The notes under the pieces are model-generated. The model made no database searches. It worked only from the letters and a program-made list of their open reading frames with translations, and was not told the origin of the DNA. From Dolosigranulum pigrum ATCC 51524 (GTDB lineage: Bacteria > Bacillota > Bacilli > Lactobacillales > Carnobacteriaceae_A): 64,000 nt of DNA. The translations under genes were made by a program, and so were the position numbers. The stretch covers positions 1,017,438-1,081,437 of the forward strand of contig NZ_JH601103.1 of assembly GCF_000245815.1 (NCBI RefSeq). The letters run 5' to 3'. Positions 18,270-27,862 of this stretch are shown here, piece by piece (the first letter of the stretch is position 1; each line of letters begins with the position of its first letter).

Positions 18270-18677
18270 ATGTCAGTTAATATTTACGATGCAGCCAATC
18301 AATTAGAGCGTGATTTGCGTAAGACTGATCAGTACAAGAAACTTGAGGAAGCTTTTGAAACCCTTCAGAAGGATGATGAAGCAAAAGCCTTGTTCGATCA
18401 GTTCCGATTAACACAACAGACCTTACAACAGAAACAAATGACAGGTCAAGAAATCGGAGAAGATGAAGCAAAACAAGCACAAGAATTATCACAAAAAGTT
18501 GGCAACAACGATGTATTATCTGAGTTAATTCAAGCTGAGCAAGAACTTGGTCAAATGATTGAAGAAATCAATCAAATTGCCTTGAAACCAATTCAAGAGC
18601 TATACCAAGCCAATCAACCTAAGCAACCTGATTTAAGTGTTGTGCCGGATGAAGCGGAAAACTCAGAAGACAACTAA
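18270..18677 (+). CDS. yheA: YlbF/YmcA family protein (YheA-like, UPF0342)
   Basis: A 135-residue helical, highly charged protein of the YlbF/YmcA/YheA family. The core (about residues 1-112) matches the family pattern with ANQLERDLRKTDQYKKLEEA; the last 20 residues are an acidic tail. YlbF and YmcA act with RNase Y in B. subtilis; YheA itself has no settled function. It heads the yhaO-yhaN-yhaM block, which deals with nucleic acid ends, and is followed by a terminator that may separate it from yhaO in part. Confidence 0.88.
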   Translation: MSVNIYDAANQLERDLRKTDQYKKLEEAFETLQKDDEAKALFDQFRLTQQTLQQKQMTGQEIGEDEAKQAQELSQKVGNNDVLSELIQAEQELGQMIEEINQIALKPIQELYQANQPKQPDLSVVPDEAENSEDN

Positions 18678-18690
18678 TAAGTTCACGCGT

Positions 18691-18718
18691 AAAAGAGCTC
18701 TGTTTCAGGGCTCTTTTA
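18691..18718 (+). terminator. Terminator between yheA and yhaO
   Basis: AAAAGAGC (18691-18698) pairs with GCTCTTTT, followed by ATTAC. Because the promoter for yhaO is not obvious, partial read-through is likely. Confidence 0.7.
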
Positions 18719-18768
18719 TTACATATAAATCTAGTAATGAAATTCTACAATTGTTAAGGAGGTATCTG

Positions 18769-19986
18769 ATGGTTTCATTTATTCACGCGGCAGATTTACA
18801 TTTAGATAGTCCCTTTAAGGGATTAATTCACTTATCTGACGAATGGTTTGAGGCAGTTCAGAACTCAACATTTCAAGCTTTCGAGCAAATTGTGTCGCAG
18901 GCGATTAAGAATGCTGTAGATTTTGTCGTAATAGCTGGGGACTTGTACGATGCATCTGAGCGCAGTATTCGTGCCCAAACCTTTTTAAGAGAACAATTTA
19001 AGCGATTAAATACAGCGCAGATCAATGTATACATAATTTATGGGAATCATGATTTTATCGATCGACAATATTTGTATATCGATATGCCCGAAAATGTGCA
19101 TATCTTTGATGAAACACCGGAGACCGTTTATTATCAATCAGCTCAAGGAGAGACAGTGGCCATTAGTGGCTTCAGTTATGATCAACAGCACATTAAAGAT
19201 AACCGCTTACAAAAATATCCACCAAGAGATATAACGGCTGATTATCATATTGGTTTATTGCACGGAAACTGTCAAGGAATTGAAACGCCTAGCAGTGTCT
19301 ATGCTCCTTTTTCAGTAGCAGATGTGAGACGTCTTAATTATGATTATTTAGCTTTAGGCCATATTCATAAGCGGGGTTCAATCCATTCGAGTTTGCCAGC
19401 ATATTACTCTGGAAACATTCAAGGCTGTCATCGTAAGGAATTGGGAGATAAAGGATGTTATCTCGTGAAGTGTGAGCAAGGGCAGTGTCATCCTGAATTT
19501 ATCTCAGCTGCTCCCATAATTTGGGAAGCTATTACGGTAAATATGTCTGGAGCAACTAGCTTGCAACAAGCCCTAAATAAAATAACACAAATCCTTCATG
19601 AACAACTTGAACGGCAAGCGAATAAACGATATCTCATTGATTTAACTTGTCAATTTGAAGAATTAGATGCTGCTCTCGTTTCTATGTTAACAACTGATCA
19701 AATCAATCAATTAATAGACAGTTCTGATTATTGGATAACTCATATAACGTGCGAGAAGCAATCAGATCAACATTTAATTGATTCTTTTATTGAGCGCTAT
19801 CCGTCTGCTTGGCAAAAAGCGATTCATTCAGTGACCGATGACGATCATTTTACATTATTGCAACAAGAGTTACAAACACAAGTTCCACTGAAATATTGGC
19901 AACAAGATTGGGATCATGACTTTAAAGAACGGATTAAACAACAAGCCATTCAAGCAATTGAACAGGCCTTAGTGGATAATGAATAG
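18769..19986 (+). CDS. yhaO: SbcD-like metallophosphoesterase YhaO
   Basis: A 405-residue Mre11/SbcD-type nuclease subunit. Metal-binding motifs of the calcineurin-like fold appear in order: AADLHLDSPF, IAGDLYD, YGNHDF, GLLHGN and LGHIHKRG. The ATG at 18769 is preceded by AAGGAGGTATC; an in-frame GTG-like extension to 18637 would run through yheA and the terminator and is rejected. It is 11 bases upstream of yhaN, and the pair resembles SbcD-SbcC. YhaO has no firmly known substrate. Confidence 0.93.
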   Translation: MVSFIHAADLHLDSPFKGLIHLSDEWFEAVQNSTFQAFEQIVSQAIKNAVDFVVIAGDLYDASERSIRAQTFLREQFKRLNTAQINVYIIYGNHDFIDRQYLYIDMPENVHIFDETPETVYYQSAQGETVAISGFSYDQQHIKDNRLQKYPPRDITADYHIGLLHGNCQGIETPSSVYAPFSVADVRRLNYDYLALGHIHKRGSIHSSLPAYYSGNIQGCHRKELGDKGCYLVKCEQGQCHPEFISAAPIIWEAITVNMSGATSLQQALNKITQILHEQLERQANKRYLIDLTCQFEELDAALVSMLTTDQINQLIDSSDYWITHITCEKQSDQHLIDSFIERYPSAWQKAIHSVTDDDHFTLLQQELQTQVPLKYWQQDWDHDFKERIKQQAIQAIEQALVDNE

Positions 19987-19997
19987 GAGGAGCATCA

Positions 19998-22709
19998 ATG
20001 AAGCTTTCACAACTACATATTTACGGTTATGGTAAGTGGATTGATCAGTCATTCAACCTATCTAATGGATTACATGTCTTTTGGGGGCCGAATGAATCAG
20101 GAAAATCAACACTCATCTCCTTTATTCATAGTATTTTATACGGGTTTCCTCCTCGAAACAGCTCACGATTACGTTATGAGCCGTATGAGAGTAGTCGGTA
20201 TGGGGGGCGGATTATGTTCCAACATGAAGATTTTGGCTCGGGTTATATTGAACGGGTTGATGGGCGTAAATCCTCAGGTGAATTAACACTTCAATTGGCC
20301 GATCAACAACTGACATCAGAAAATTTATTAAAAAAATTACTTTATAATATGGATATGACGATGTATCAAGCTTTCTATTCGTTTAATTTGACAGATTTAG
20401 AGCATATTTATTCATTGACATCAGAAGAGGTGAAGGAACACTTTATTAGTGCGAGCGCTCTGGGGGCAAAATCTTACTTAACATTGGCGGATCAGTTTTA
20501 TGACCAAGCACGTTCGTTGTATAAAAAACAAGGACGCGTTCCTGTTATTAATGCTTATACTTCACAAATGGCGGAGCAAGCTAAACAACTCCAAAAAGCC
20601 AAAGAAGAAAATGTCAAATATTTAACCCTCTTAGACCAAGCTTCAGATGCGGTCGAAGCACTTCGACAACTTGAATATAAGCTACAATCGCTGAAGTCTA
20701 AAGTAGAAGACTTGACATATATGAAACAACACTGGGCAGAGATTGAAGCGTTATCTGAATTGAATAAAACCTTAGCTACGAATGAATTTCGACCAGTTAC
20801 AGAAGATGATCGAATTGAATTTTTACAACTTAACAAACGATTAGAAGTTATTCAAGAGCACATACGGACCAAACATACCGAATTAGCTCAGTTAAAACAA
20901 ACGTATAATATTTCAAGCTTGTATGAGCATTATCTTGATCACAAATCGCTATACAAGCTGTTAAAACAACAATTACCACAGTTAGCAGATTTGCAGCAAG
21001 AAAAACATGTTCTAGAAGTAAAGTTAGACTCACTTGAGCGAGAATTGCAGCAGTTAATTAGTCAAGAACAACTGAACTTCGACCAAGCACAGATGATTGA
21101 ACCCTGGTCGCTTGAACAACAAGACCAGTTGATTCAATGGGTAGAAGAATTGCGTGAGATTCAATCGGTACAGGCAACTATAGAACGTCAACAAGATAAA
21201 ATAGCTTATCATATAACCCATACACAAAAGAAAGCAGACCAATTGGAAGCAACTTGGGAAACAGGCCAGTCCTATCTCACTGGGAAAAATATCGTATGGG
21301 CAATAGTCGGACTACTTAGCACAATTGCTTTGTTTTCGAATAATATAGGCCGTATATTCGGCATAGTAGGTTTGGTAACAAGTGTGGTGATGTTGAGTAT
21401 TGCGCTCGGGAAAAAATCTTCTCATCAATCAAAAGAGCAATGGCGAGAAACTTTGGCTGAATTAGATGAATTAAGTAGCCAATACCATCAGTTAGCGCAA
21501 CAAGAACAAGAAGTGACGAGCAGATCAGAGATTATTCAACAATATTTAATCGATTTCAGAACCGAACAGAACATACCCGAGTCGATGGCCATTCTGGATT
21601 TGCCAGCCAAGAAGGAGCAAGTGGATGCTATTGTAGCAGTGCAAGATCATATCAATCAATGGGCAGTAGCGTATGAAGAAATACAACAATCCTTATCTGA
21701 AAAAACAGCCCCCGCTCAACAGTTATCAGCTGTTTTACCTAATAATCATACACCTGATTTGCGTTTGGAAAATTTAAATTATTTTTTCCAAAAAATTGAG
21801 CAAGAAAAGCAAACCATGACTGAATTCGATCAACAACAGAATCATCTATCTGAACAACTCCTAGAGATGGCTCATGAAGAAGAACAGTTAAACAAGCAAA
21901 AGAAGCAATTATTTAAACAATACCAAGTGGCAAGTGATGAAGCTTTTTATGATCAACAGAGACAAACAGAGCAGTACCAACATAATAAAGAACGGGCGAA
22001 GCATTTATCAGAACGATTTAATGATTATCTGACACAATATCCAGTGAACTCTCTGGAGGAGCTTACCCAAAAAATAAAGGCTTATCAAGAGGAAATAAAG
22101 ACGTTAGAGGATAAAAAAGAAGCCGATTTAGAGACTAAATTCTCAGCTAAATATGACCTCGAACAATTGGAAGACGGAAAGCAATATTCACATTTACTGC
22201 AGGCTTTCGAGAACAAAAAGAGTGAATTACAAGCATATATTGATGAGTGGTTGATTCAGCGAACCGCTCACAAGTTATTGCAACAGACGATTCGCTTTGG
22301 CGTCAATGATCATTTGCCGTATATTATCGAACAAGCTTCGGCTTATTTTAAGCGCCTAACAGAGGAGAGATATCAAGCGATTCGACTGGATGAGACGACA
22401 ATTACTGTATTGACGCAAGATCAGCGAACGTATACTATTTCAGAATTATCACGCGGAACGGCGGAGCCACTTTATATCGCGCTTCGGTTTGCGTTTATCC
22501 AGCATCAAGCGAATTTGTTACAATTGCCGATTATCATTGATGATGGCTTCGTAAATCTGGATGCAAATCGCCGTCACATTATGTATAATATAATTGAAGA
22601 ATTAGCCGAAACTCATCAAGTATTACTATTTACGTTTGATGAGGAGCTGTTAGAACGCTTACCGGAAGAACAACTGACACGACTACAAAGGAGCAAAACA
22701 CATGAGTAA
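19998..22709 (+). CDS. yhaN: SbcC/Rad50-like AAA ATPase YhaN with a central membrane-like hairpin
   Basis: A 903-residue SMC-type ATPase, the probable partner of YhaO. The Walker A motif WGPNESGKSTL lies at about residues 30-40 and the signature/Walker B region near the C-terminus reads ELSRGTAEPLYIALR and PIIIDDGFVNLD. Long coiled coils (about 190-420 and 475-750) make up the arms. Between them, at about residues 430-470, are two hydrophobic stretches (IVWAIVGLLSTIALF and IFGIVGLVTSVVMLSIAL) where Rad50 proteins carry a zinc hook. No CxxC hook is present. Bacillus YhaN also has predicted membrane segments, to my memory. It overlaps yhaM by eight bases. Confidence 0.92.
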   Translation: MKLSQLHIYGYGKWIDQSFNLSNGLHVFWGPNESGKSTLISFIHSILYGFPPRNSSRLRYEPYESSRYGGRIMFQHEDFGSGYIERVDGRKSSGELTLQLADQQLTSENLLKKLLYNMDMTMYQAFYSFNLTDLEHIYSLTSEEVKEHFISASALGAKSYLTLADQFYDQARSLYKKQGRVPVINAYTSQMAEQAKQLQKAKEENVKYLTLLDQASDAVEALRQLEYKLQSLKSKVEDLTYMKQHWAEIEALSELNKTLATNEFRPVTEDDRIEFLQLNKRLEVIQEHIRTKHTELAQLKQTYNISSLYEHYLDHKSLYKLLKQQLPQLADLQQEKHVLEVKLDSLERELQQLISQEQLNFDQAQMIEPWSLEQQDQLIQWVEELREIQSVQATIERQQDKIAYHITHTQKKADQLEATWETGQSYLTGKNIVWAIVGLLSTIALFSNNIGRIFGIVGLVTSVVMLSIALGKKSSHQSKEQWRETLAELDELSSQYHQLAQQEQEVTSRSEIIQQYLIDFRTEQNIPESMAILDLPAKKEQVDAIVAVQDHINQWAVAYEEIQQSLSEKTAPAQQLSAVLPNNHTPDLRLENLNYFFQKIEQEKQTMTEFDQQQNHLSEQLLEMAHEEEQLNKQKKQLFKQYQVASDEAFYDQQRQTEQYQHNKERAKHLSERFNDYLTQYPVNSLEELTQKIKAYQEEIKTLEDKKEADLETKFSAKYDLEQLEDGKQYSHLLQAFENKKSELQAYIDEWLIQRTAHKLLQQTIRFGVNDHLPYIIEQASAYFKRLTEERYQAIRLDETTITVLTQDQRTYTISELSRGTAEPLYIALRFAFIQHQANLLQLPIIIDDGFVNLDANRRHIMYNIIEELAETHQVLLFTFDEELLERLPEEQLTRLQRSKTHE

Positions 22710-23649
22710 ACAGTTATATGACTATGCGATGAATGATCGCGTTGAACTTTACTTATTAATTAAAACAGCGGAAGAAAAAACAACTCGCAATGGAAAATTA
22801 TTTATTTCATTTACTTTTCAAGACAGATCAGGAGAAATGATTGGTAATCACTGGGATGCCACTACAGAAGATGTTGAAAAATTTCAAGAAGGGCAAGTGG
22901 TTTATCTAGAAGGGAAGCGCGATGAATATAAAGGAACACCTCAACTGCGGATTCATACATTGCGCCTAACAGATGACAGTGAGCCGAATAATCCAGAACT
23001 ATATGTGAAGCGTGCCCCTCTAAAAAAAGAAGAAATGATTGATTATTTAAATAAAGTAATTTTTGAAATTACAAATCCAACTATGAATCGCATTGTGCGT
23101 GAACTTATGAATCGCTATCAGAAGAAATTCTTTCAGTCACCTGCTGCTAAAGCAAATCATCATGCTTTTTACGGGGGATTAGCCTATCATACAGTGACCA
23201 TGCTGAAGATTGCACAATCTTTAACGGAGATTTATCCAAGTATTAATAAATCTCTCCTATTCTCTGGCTTGATTTTACATGATTTAGGAAAAGTCATTGA
23301 ACTAACCGGACCGACTGCAACTCAGTATACGCTGGAAGGAAATTTAGTCGGTCACATTGTTATAATATCAGAAGAAATTACAAAAGCTTGTCAGACCCTA
23401 TCGATTGATGATAGAGCGGAAGATGTGTTGTTATTAAAACATATGGTCTTAGCGCATCACGGTAAGCTTGAATACGGTTCACCGGTTCGTCCGCAGTTGA
23501 AGGAAGCAGAAATCTTGCACCAGATTGATATGATTGATGCAACGATGAACATGGTTGATAGCACCTTGGAAAAAGTAGAACCAGGTAGTTTTTCTAATCA
23601 AGTTTGGGCACTGGATAATCGTCGCTTCTACAAGCCCACTGAAGATTAA
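22702..23649 (+). CDS. yhaM: 3'-5' exoribonuclease YhaM
   Basis: YhaM is a manganese-dependent 3'-to-5' exonuclease that trims RNA ends in Firmicutes. The 315-residue protein has an N-terminal OB-fold nucleic acid-binding domain (about 1-95) and an HD phosphohydrolase domain with the metal ligands in GLAYHTVTM, GLILHDLGKV and LAHHGKLEYG. It starts inside the 3' end of yhaN, implying coupled translation. It is the last gene of the block before prsA. Confidence 0.95.
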   Translation: MSKQLYDYAMNDRVELYLLIKTAEEKTTRNGKLFISFTFQDRSGEMIGNHWDATTEDVEKFQEGQVVYLEGKRDEYKGTPQLRIHTLRLTDDSEPNNPELYVKRAPLKKEEMIDYLNKVIFEITNPTMNRIVRELMNRYQKKFFQSPAAKANHHAFYGGLAYHTVTMLKIAQSLTEIYPSINKSLLFSGLILHDLGKVIELTGPTATQYTLEGNLVGHIVIISEEITKACQTLSIDDRAEDVLLLKHMVLAHHGKLEYGSPVRPQLKEAEILHQIDMIDATMNMVDSTLEKVEPGSFSNQVWALDNRRFYKPTED

Positions 23650-23822
23650 CAGTCATATCAGCTCAAAAATGATCATATAATACTAAAATGTAACAAAAAG
23701 ATAAATAAACTTAGTAAATTTGCAACATCATTTTAATTTTGAACTAAAGTATGGTATATTTAGTTTTGGACATAAAGAAAATGTTGGATAAAATATTAAA
23801 ATTGGGAAGTGTGTATAAGATT

Positions 23823-24875
23823 ATGAAAATGAAGAAGTTATTACTCGGAACAGCTATTGGTTCAGCACTGTTAATTGCTGGTTGTGCAGACAATCCAGAA
23901 GTTGCTTCAACTACAGCAGGTCGCATTCGTCAAGATGAATTCTATGAGCGATTGAAAACGCACCAATCAGAGCAAGGTAAATTTGGTGAAATCGTCCTAC
24001 AACAGATGTTAATTGAAACAATTTTGGAAGAAAGCTATGGCGATCAAGTAACTGATGAAGAAATTGAAGCAGAGATTGATAAATTAGCTGAACAATCAGG
24101 TGGACGCGAAAAATTAGAAGAATTGCTTCAACAACGTGGTCAAACCTTACAAGTTGTGAAAGATTCTGTAAAAACAAACTTACTCTTAGCTGAAGCGGTG
24201 AAAGATAAGTCTGAATTTTCTGAAGAAGATGTGAAAGCATATCACGAATCACAAGTCCCTGAAGGCACAAAAGTTGCCCATATTTTAGTAAAAGAAGAGG
24301 ATCAAGCTAAGGAATTAATCAAGGAATTAAACGATGGAGCGGACTTTGCTGAATTAGCTAAAGAACATTCAACTGATCCAGGTAGTGCTGAAAATGGCGG
24401 GGAATACGAATTACAATCTGGTCAGATGGTACCTGAATTCGAACAAGCAGCTTTACAATTAGAAGAAGGCGAAATGACTGAAGAACCAGTTAAGACGCAA
24501 TTCGGTTACCACATTATTAAGATGATTACGAAAGGTGAAGTGAAGCCTTTCGAAGAGGTAAAAGATGAAGCGACCTCTGATTATGTGCAAGAAAAACTGA
24601 TGCGAGATGGTGCAACTATTAATAAGGTCTTGTCCGAACTTATTCAAGAAGCGAATGTTCAAATTGCAGATGAAGACTTACAAAATGCTGTCGCTCAATT
24701 TATTGCTCAACCAGGTGAAGAAGAACAGGTAGAAGACCCTGCTGCTAACGAAAAACCAGCTGAAGACCAATCAAAAGAGGAACAATCTCAGCAAGATGAC
24801 AATAAAGAAAGTCAAGACGCAGATACTAAAGATGAGAACAAGGAAGATAAGGACGCAGAAGAAAATAAAGAATAG
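23823..24875 (+). CDS. prsA: Foldase lipoprotein PrsA (parvulin-type PPIase)
   Basis: PrsA is a membrane-anchored lipoprotein that folds exported proteins on the outer face of the membrane. The signal peptide ends in the lipobox LIAGC, with the lipidated cysteine at residue 21. A SurA-like N-terminal arm is followed by one parvulin domain (about 140-235; VAHILVKEED, DPGSAENGG, TQFGYHIIK). About 50 residues of highly acidic, Lys/Gln-containing tail end the 350-residue protein, longer and more acidic than in B. subtilis. I chose ATG 23823; ATG 23829 is also possible, and the longer frame from 23751 would run through the likely promoter. TATAAT at 23676-23681 is a possible -10. Confidence 0.94.
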   Translation: MKMKKLLLGTAIGSALLIAGCADNPEVASTTAGRIRQDEFYERLKTHQSEQGKFGEIVLQQMLIETILEESYGDQVTDEEIEAEIDKLAEQSGGREKLEELLQQRGQTLQVVKDSVKTNLLLAEAVKDKSEFSEEDVKAYHESQVPEGTKVAHILVKEEDQAKELIKELNDGADFAELAKEHSTDPGSAENGGEYELQSGQMVPEFEQAALQLEEGEMTEEPVKTQFGYHIIKMITKGEVKPFEEVKDEATSDYVQEKLMRDGATINKVLSELIQEANVQIADEDLQNAVAQFIAQPGEEEQVEDPAANEKPAEDQSKEEQSQQDDNKESQDADTKDENKEDKDAEENKE

Positions 24876-24904
24876 TCAGTAGATTTGTCATTTAAATAAT
24901 AATG

Positions 24905-24947
24905 AATAAGCCGGTCACTCTAAAGTAAGCAGAGTGGCCGGCTTATT
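24905..24947. terminator. Bidirectional terminator between prsA and yhaH
   Basis: AATAAGCCGGTCACTCT pairs with AGAGTGGCCGGCTTATT (one mismatch) around a nine-base loop. It lies between convergent genes and serves both. Confidence 0.85.
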
Positions 24948-24968
24948 GAATAGTTTATATATTCAAGT

Positions 24969-25313
24969 TTAGTCCTCTAGTTTTTCGGACATATTTTCGA
25001 TAGTTTGTTGTAGTTTAGCTTGGTGACGCTGAATGGATTTTAATCGGGGTTGGGCCTCTCTTGTAAAGTTATCGACAAGTTCTTCGACTTCCTCTTTTAC
25101 AGGGCCTTGCAAGTATGAAATTTCTTCTTGAATAGCGACAATCGCATCCTTTAAGTTGTTAGCTTCTGCCTTAAAGGATTGTGATTCTTCTTCAATCGTT
25201 TTGAAGTATGTTTTTATATCTTCTTGGTTTTTTGCGCCACTTTTAGGTGTTTTAGCTAATCCCCAAACACCACCGAGGGCAACACCGGCTAATGTTCCTA
25301 GTAAAAAACTCAT
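24969..25313 (-). CDS. YtxH-like membrane-anchored protein (YhaH-like)
   Basis: A 114-residue protein with a glycine-rich N-terminal membrane helix (LLGTLAGVALGGVWGLA) and a long amphipathic helical tail (about residues 35-114). This is the YtxH/YhaH layout, and position fits, since yhaH lies near hit in B. subtilis. The ATG overlaps the hit stop by four bases, so the two are translationally coupled on the minus strand. Function unknown; related proteins are stress-induced. Confidence 0.8.
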   Translation of the reverse strand: MSFLLGTLAGVALGGVWGLAKTPKSGAKNQEDIKTYFKTIEEESQSFKAEANNLKDAIVAIQEEISYLQGPVKEEVEELVDNFTREAQPRLKSIQRHQAKLQQTIENMSEKLED

Positions 25314-25747
25314 GCGGTTTCCTCCTCTATTGCTTGAATTAATTGTCGTTTGATGGCATCTAGCTCATCATCACTGTAATCATCCGAATGATCCGCAAAC
25401 TGCAGGCCAAAATCATCTTCTGAACTATAACGCGGTACAACATGAATATGACTGTGGAAGACCGTTTGATAAGCGACTTCTTCGTTATTCACTAAAATAT
25501 TAATCCCTTTAACTTCTTTGTTATGGGCCTTAATTGCTTTAGCAATTAAAGGAAGTCGTGAAAAGACATTTGCAGCTAATTCACTATCATAATCAAAGAT
25601 ATTACGAACATGTTTTTTCGGAATGACTAAAGTATGACCGGGCGTGACTTGTGAAATATCCATTATCGCAAAAACAGTATCATCTTCATAAATTTTTCGT
25701 GCAGGAATTTGTTCCTCTTTTATTGCACAAAATAAACAGTCTGTCAT
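25310..25747 (-). CDS. hit: HIT family hydrolase
   Basis: A 145-residue histidine-triad nucleotide-binding protein that hydrolyses adenosine phosphoramidate-type bonds. The triad is HSHIHVVP near residue 100, and the N-terminal CLFCAI motif resembles the family zinc-like pair. ATG 25747 with GAGGGA upstream is preferred over the in-frame starts further upstream (to 25801), which would reach into the divergent promoter region. It is divergently transcribed from ecsA, as in B. subtilis and pneumococcus. Confidence 0.94.
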   Translation of the reverse strand: MTDCLFCAIKEEQIPARKIYEDDTVFAIMDISQVTPGHTLVIPKKHVRNIFDYDSELAANVFSRLPLIAKAIKAHNKEVKGINILVNNEEVAYQTVFHSHIHVVPRYSSEDDFGLQFADHSDDYSDDELDAIKRQLIQAIEEETA

Positions 25748-25865
25748 AAAATCCCTCATTTCGTTAATGATTAGTTTCATTGTAACATAAACGATAAACA
25801 AAAATACACTACAAAAACTATTTTTCTATGGTATCATAAAAGAAGTGTAGAAAGGACGTTTGTTT

Positions 25866-26597
25866 ATGTCATTAGAATTGAAGCAAGTCAGTGGAGGTTA
25901 TGGCCAGCGAAAAGTAATTGATCACTTAACTTTCAAGATTGAGAGTGGGGAAGTGATGGGCCTGATTGGATTGAACGGGGCGGGGAAGAGTACCACTATG
26001 AAACATATTATGGGATTATTACAACCATTTAGTGGGACGATTTTGGTCAATGGTCAGTCATTGAGGGAGCAACCTGCAAGTTACCGGCAAGCACTCGCCT
26101 ATATTCCTGAATCTCCGATGTTATATAGTGCGCTCACTTTGAGAGAACACTTAGAAATGACAGCACTAGCGTATGATATTGCATCAGACGTTATATGGCA
26201 ACGGGCTCGACCACTCTTGGCAACATTTCGTTTAACTGAACACCTAGATTGGTTCCCAACTGATTTTTCTAAAGGGATGAAGCAGAAGGTCATGATTATT
26301 TGTGCACTGGTGACGGAACCGAGTGTCTTAATTATTGACGAGCCATTTATTGGGCTTGATCCGTTAGCGATTCATGATTTTATGCAATTGATTCAAGTGT
26401 GTAAAGATAAAGGGACGGCTATTTTAATGTCAACGCATGTGTTAATGAATGCGGAACAAATTTGCGATCGTTTTGCGATTTTGCATCAAGGGGAATTACA
26501 ATGCGTGGGTACATTATTGGATATCCAACAAGCAACAGGTTTGATAGGTGGTCATTTAGTTGATATTTATCGTCAATTGTTGGAAAAGGATGGGTGA
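25866..26597 (+). CDS. ecsA: ABC exporter ATP-binding protein EcsA (PptA)
   Basis: The 243-residue ATPase of the EcsAB exporter. It has Walker A GLNGAGKST, the Q-loop region, a signature variant FSKGMKQKV in place of LSGGQ, Walker B VLIIDEPFIGLD and the switch His in STHVL. EcsAB affects secretion and intramembrane proteolysis in Bacillus and, as PptAB, exports short peptide pheromones in streptococci. ATG 25866 is nine bases after AAAGGA; TTG 25860 is an alternative. ecsB follows six bases downstream. Confidence 0.93.
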   Translation: MSLELKQVSGGYGQRKVIDHLTFKIESGEVMGLIGLNGAGKSTTMKHIMGLLQPFSGTILVNGQSLREQPASYRQALAYIPESPMLYSALTLREHLEMTALAYDIASDVIWQRARPLLATFRLTEHLDWFPTDFSKGMKQKVMIICALVTEPSVLIIDEPFIGLDPLAIHDFMQLIQVCKDKGTAILMSTHVLMNAEQICDRFAILHQGELQCVGTLLDIQQATGLIGGHLVDIYRQLLEKDG

Positions 26598-26603
26598 TCA
26601 CTG

Positions 26604-27809
26604 ATGACTCTTCATGAACTGTTTAAAAAACGACAAGCTCATTATATGAAGCAGCTGGTGAAGTATGGTCAATTAGTTTTTAATGATCATTTTATATTAA
26701 TTTTGGTGCTGTTTGTTGGCGCGCTCGGGTATACCTATTCTACATGGCTACAAACCATTGATGATTCAGCTACCCATTTAGTTTTTATTGCCTTGACGGT
26801 TGGGTTTATGTCAATTTTTTTGGGAAGTACCGCGACTTACTTGGAACCGGCTGATGCTCTATTTCTTCTACCAAAAGAGAGGGAATATATTGCTATTTAT
26901 AAACGCCAAACAATAAAAAGTTATGTCATCCATCTGATTCCGTCAGTGATTACTTTAATCGTTATTACGCCTATATTGAAGGAAGTTGCTCATTTTGGGT
27001 TGTATGAGATAGGCGCTATTTGTTTTATGTGGTTTAGCCTGAAAGCAATCGATGTGACCTATTTATTTTATATAGATATGAGTGGGAATCACCGCTTAAA
27101 TCATTATAAATGGCTCTTGCGTGGTATGATGTATATGATGACGCTATTAAGTGCCAATTTTGCAATTATAATGGCCTTTATTAGCTTACTATTAGGCGGC
27201 GGAGTAGTATATTATGGCTTTGTTCAGTTGCCAGCCACAATACAAATTTCCCTTGAAACTTTAATTAGTCGTGAGCAAGCTCGTCTGCAGCGGATCTACT
27301 ACTTTTTCAATTTGTTTACCGATGTACCTTATATCCAGCAAAAGCCGCGTCGTTTACGCTGGTTAGATCCAATGATAGAATGGCTACAGCCCAAACATGT
27401 TAGTCACTTTGGTTATTATTTGCGCCGTGAATTTGTTCGACAGGGAACATATAGTGGGTTAGTTATTCGACTACTTATGATCGGTTTACTGACTATTACG
27501 TTGATTGAACAGCCATTCATGATTTATATCATTAGCTTGTTAAGCCACTATTTAATTCTTGTTCAGTTGCTACCATTACGTGAAAGACTTCTAAAGCATG
27601 CTCAATTTGTTTATTATCCACCAGAGGAGGGGCAAGTTAGACAAGATATGCAGCATTTTCTCAGACAATTATCACTTGTAGTTACTGGATTGTTTGGGTG
27701 TGCAGGGCTATTACATTCTTTTGCAATAGGTAGCACCATTTTAGGACTAAATTTTGTATTGTTTGTGGGATTTATTTATTTATATTTACCTTATTATTTA
27801 CGTCCCTGA
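26604..27809 (+). CDS. ecsB: ABC exporter permease EcsB (PptB)
   Basis: A 401-residue polytopic membrane protein with about nine to ten hydrophobic helices in two groups, separated by a basic cytoplasmic region (about residues 215-285). It carries the EcsB-family N-terminal FKKRQAHYMKQLVKY segment. It pairs with EcsA; ecsC, which follows in B. subtilis, is absent and ccrZ comes next, which is the pneumococcal order (pptA-pptB-ccrZ-trmB). Confidence 0.92.
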   Translation: MTLHELFKKRQAHYMKQLVKYGQLVFNDHFILILVLFVGALGYTYSTWLQTIDDSATHLVFIALTVGFMSIFLGSTATYLEPADALFLLPKEREYIAIYKRQTIKSYVIHLIPSVITLIVITPILKEVAHFGLYEIGAICFMWFSLKAIDVTYLFYIDMSGNHRLNHYKWLLRGMMYMMTLLSANFAIIMAFISLLLGGGVVYYGFVQLPATIQISLETLISREQARLQRIYYFFNLFTDVPYIQQKPRRLRWLDPMIEWLQPKHVSHFGYYLRREFVRQGTYSGLVIRLLMIGLLTITLIEQPFMIYIISLLSHYLILVQLLPLRERLLKHAQFVYYPPEEGQVRQDMQHFLRQLSLVVTGLFGCAGLLHSFAIGSTILGLNFVLFVGFIYLYLPYYLRP

Positions 27810-27862
27810 TTCCTATTTTAATGTAGAGGACACGGTTGATTTTAGCAAAAAATTAAGAGTTA

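Noticed and set aside
18637..18768. Longer yhaO frame
   Set aside because: It overlaps yheA and a terminator; ATG 18769 has AAGGAGG.
23751..23822. Longer prsA frame
   Set aside because: The added residues would precede and spoil the lipoprotein signal peptide, which starts cleanly at 23823.
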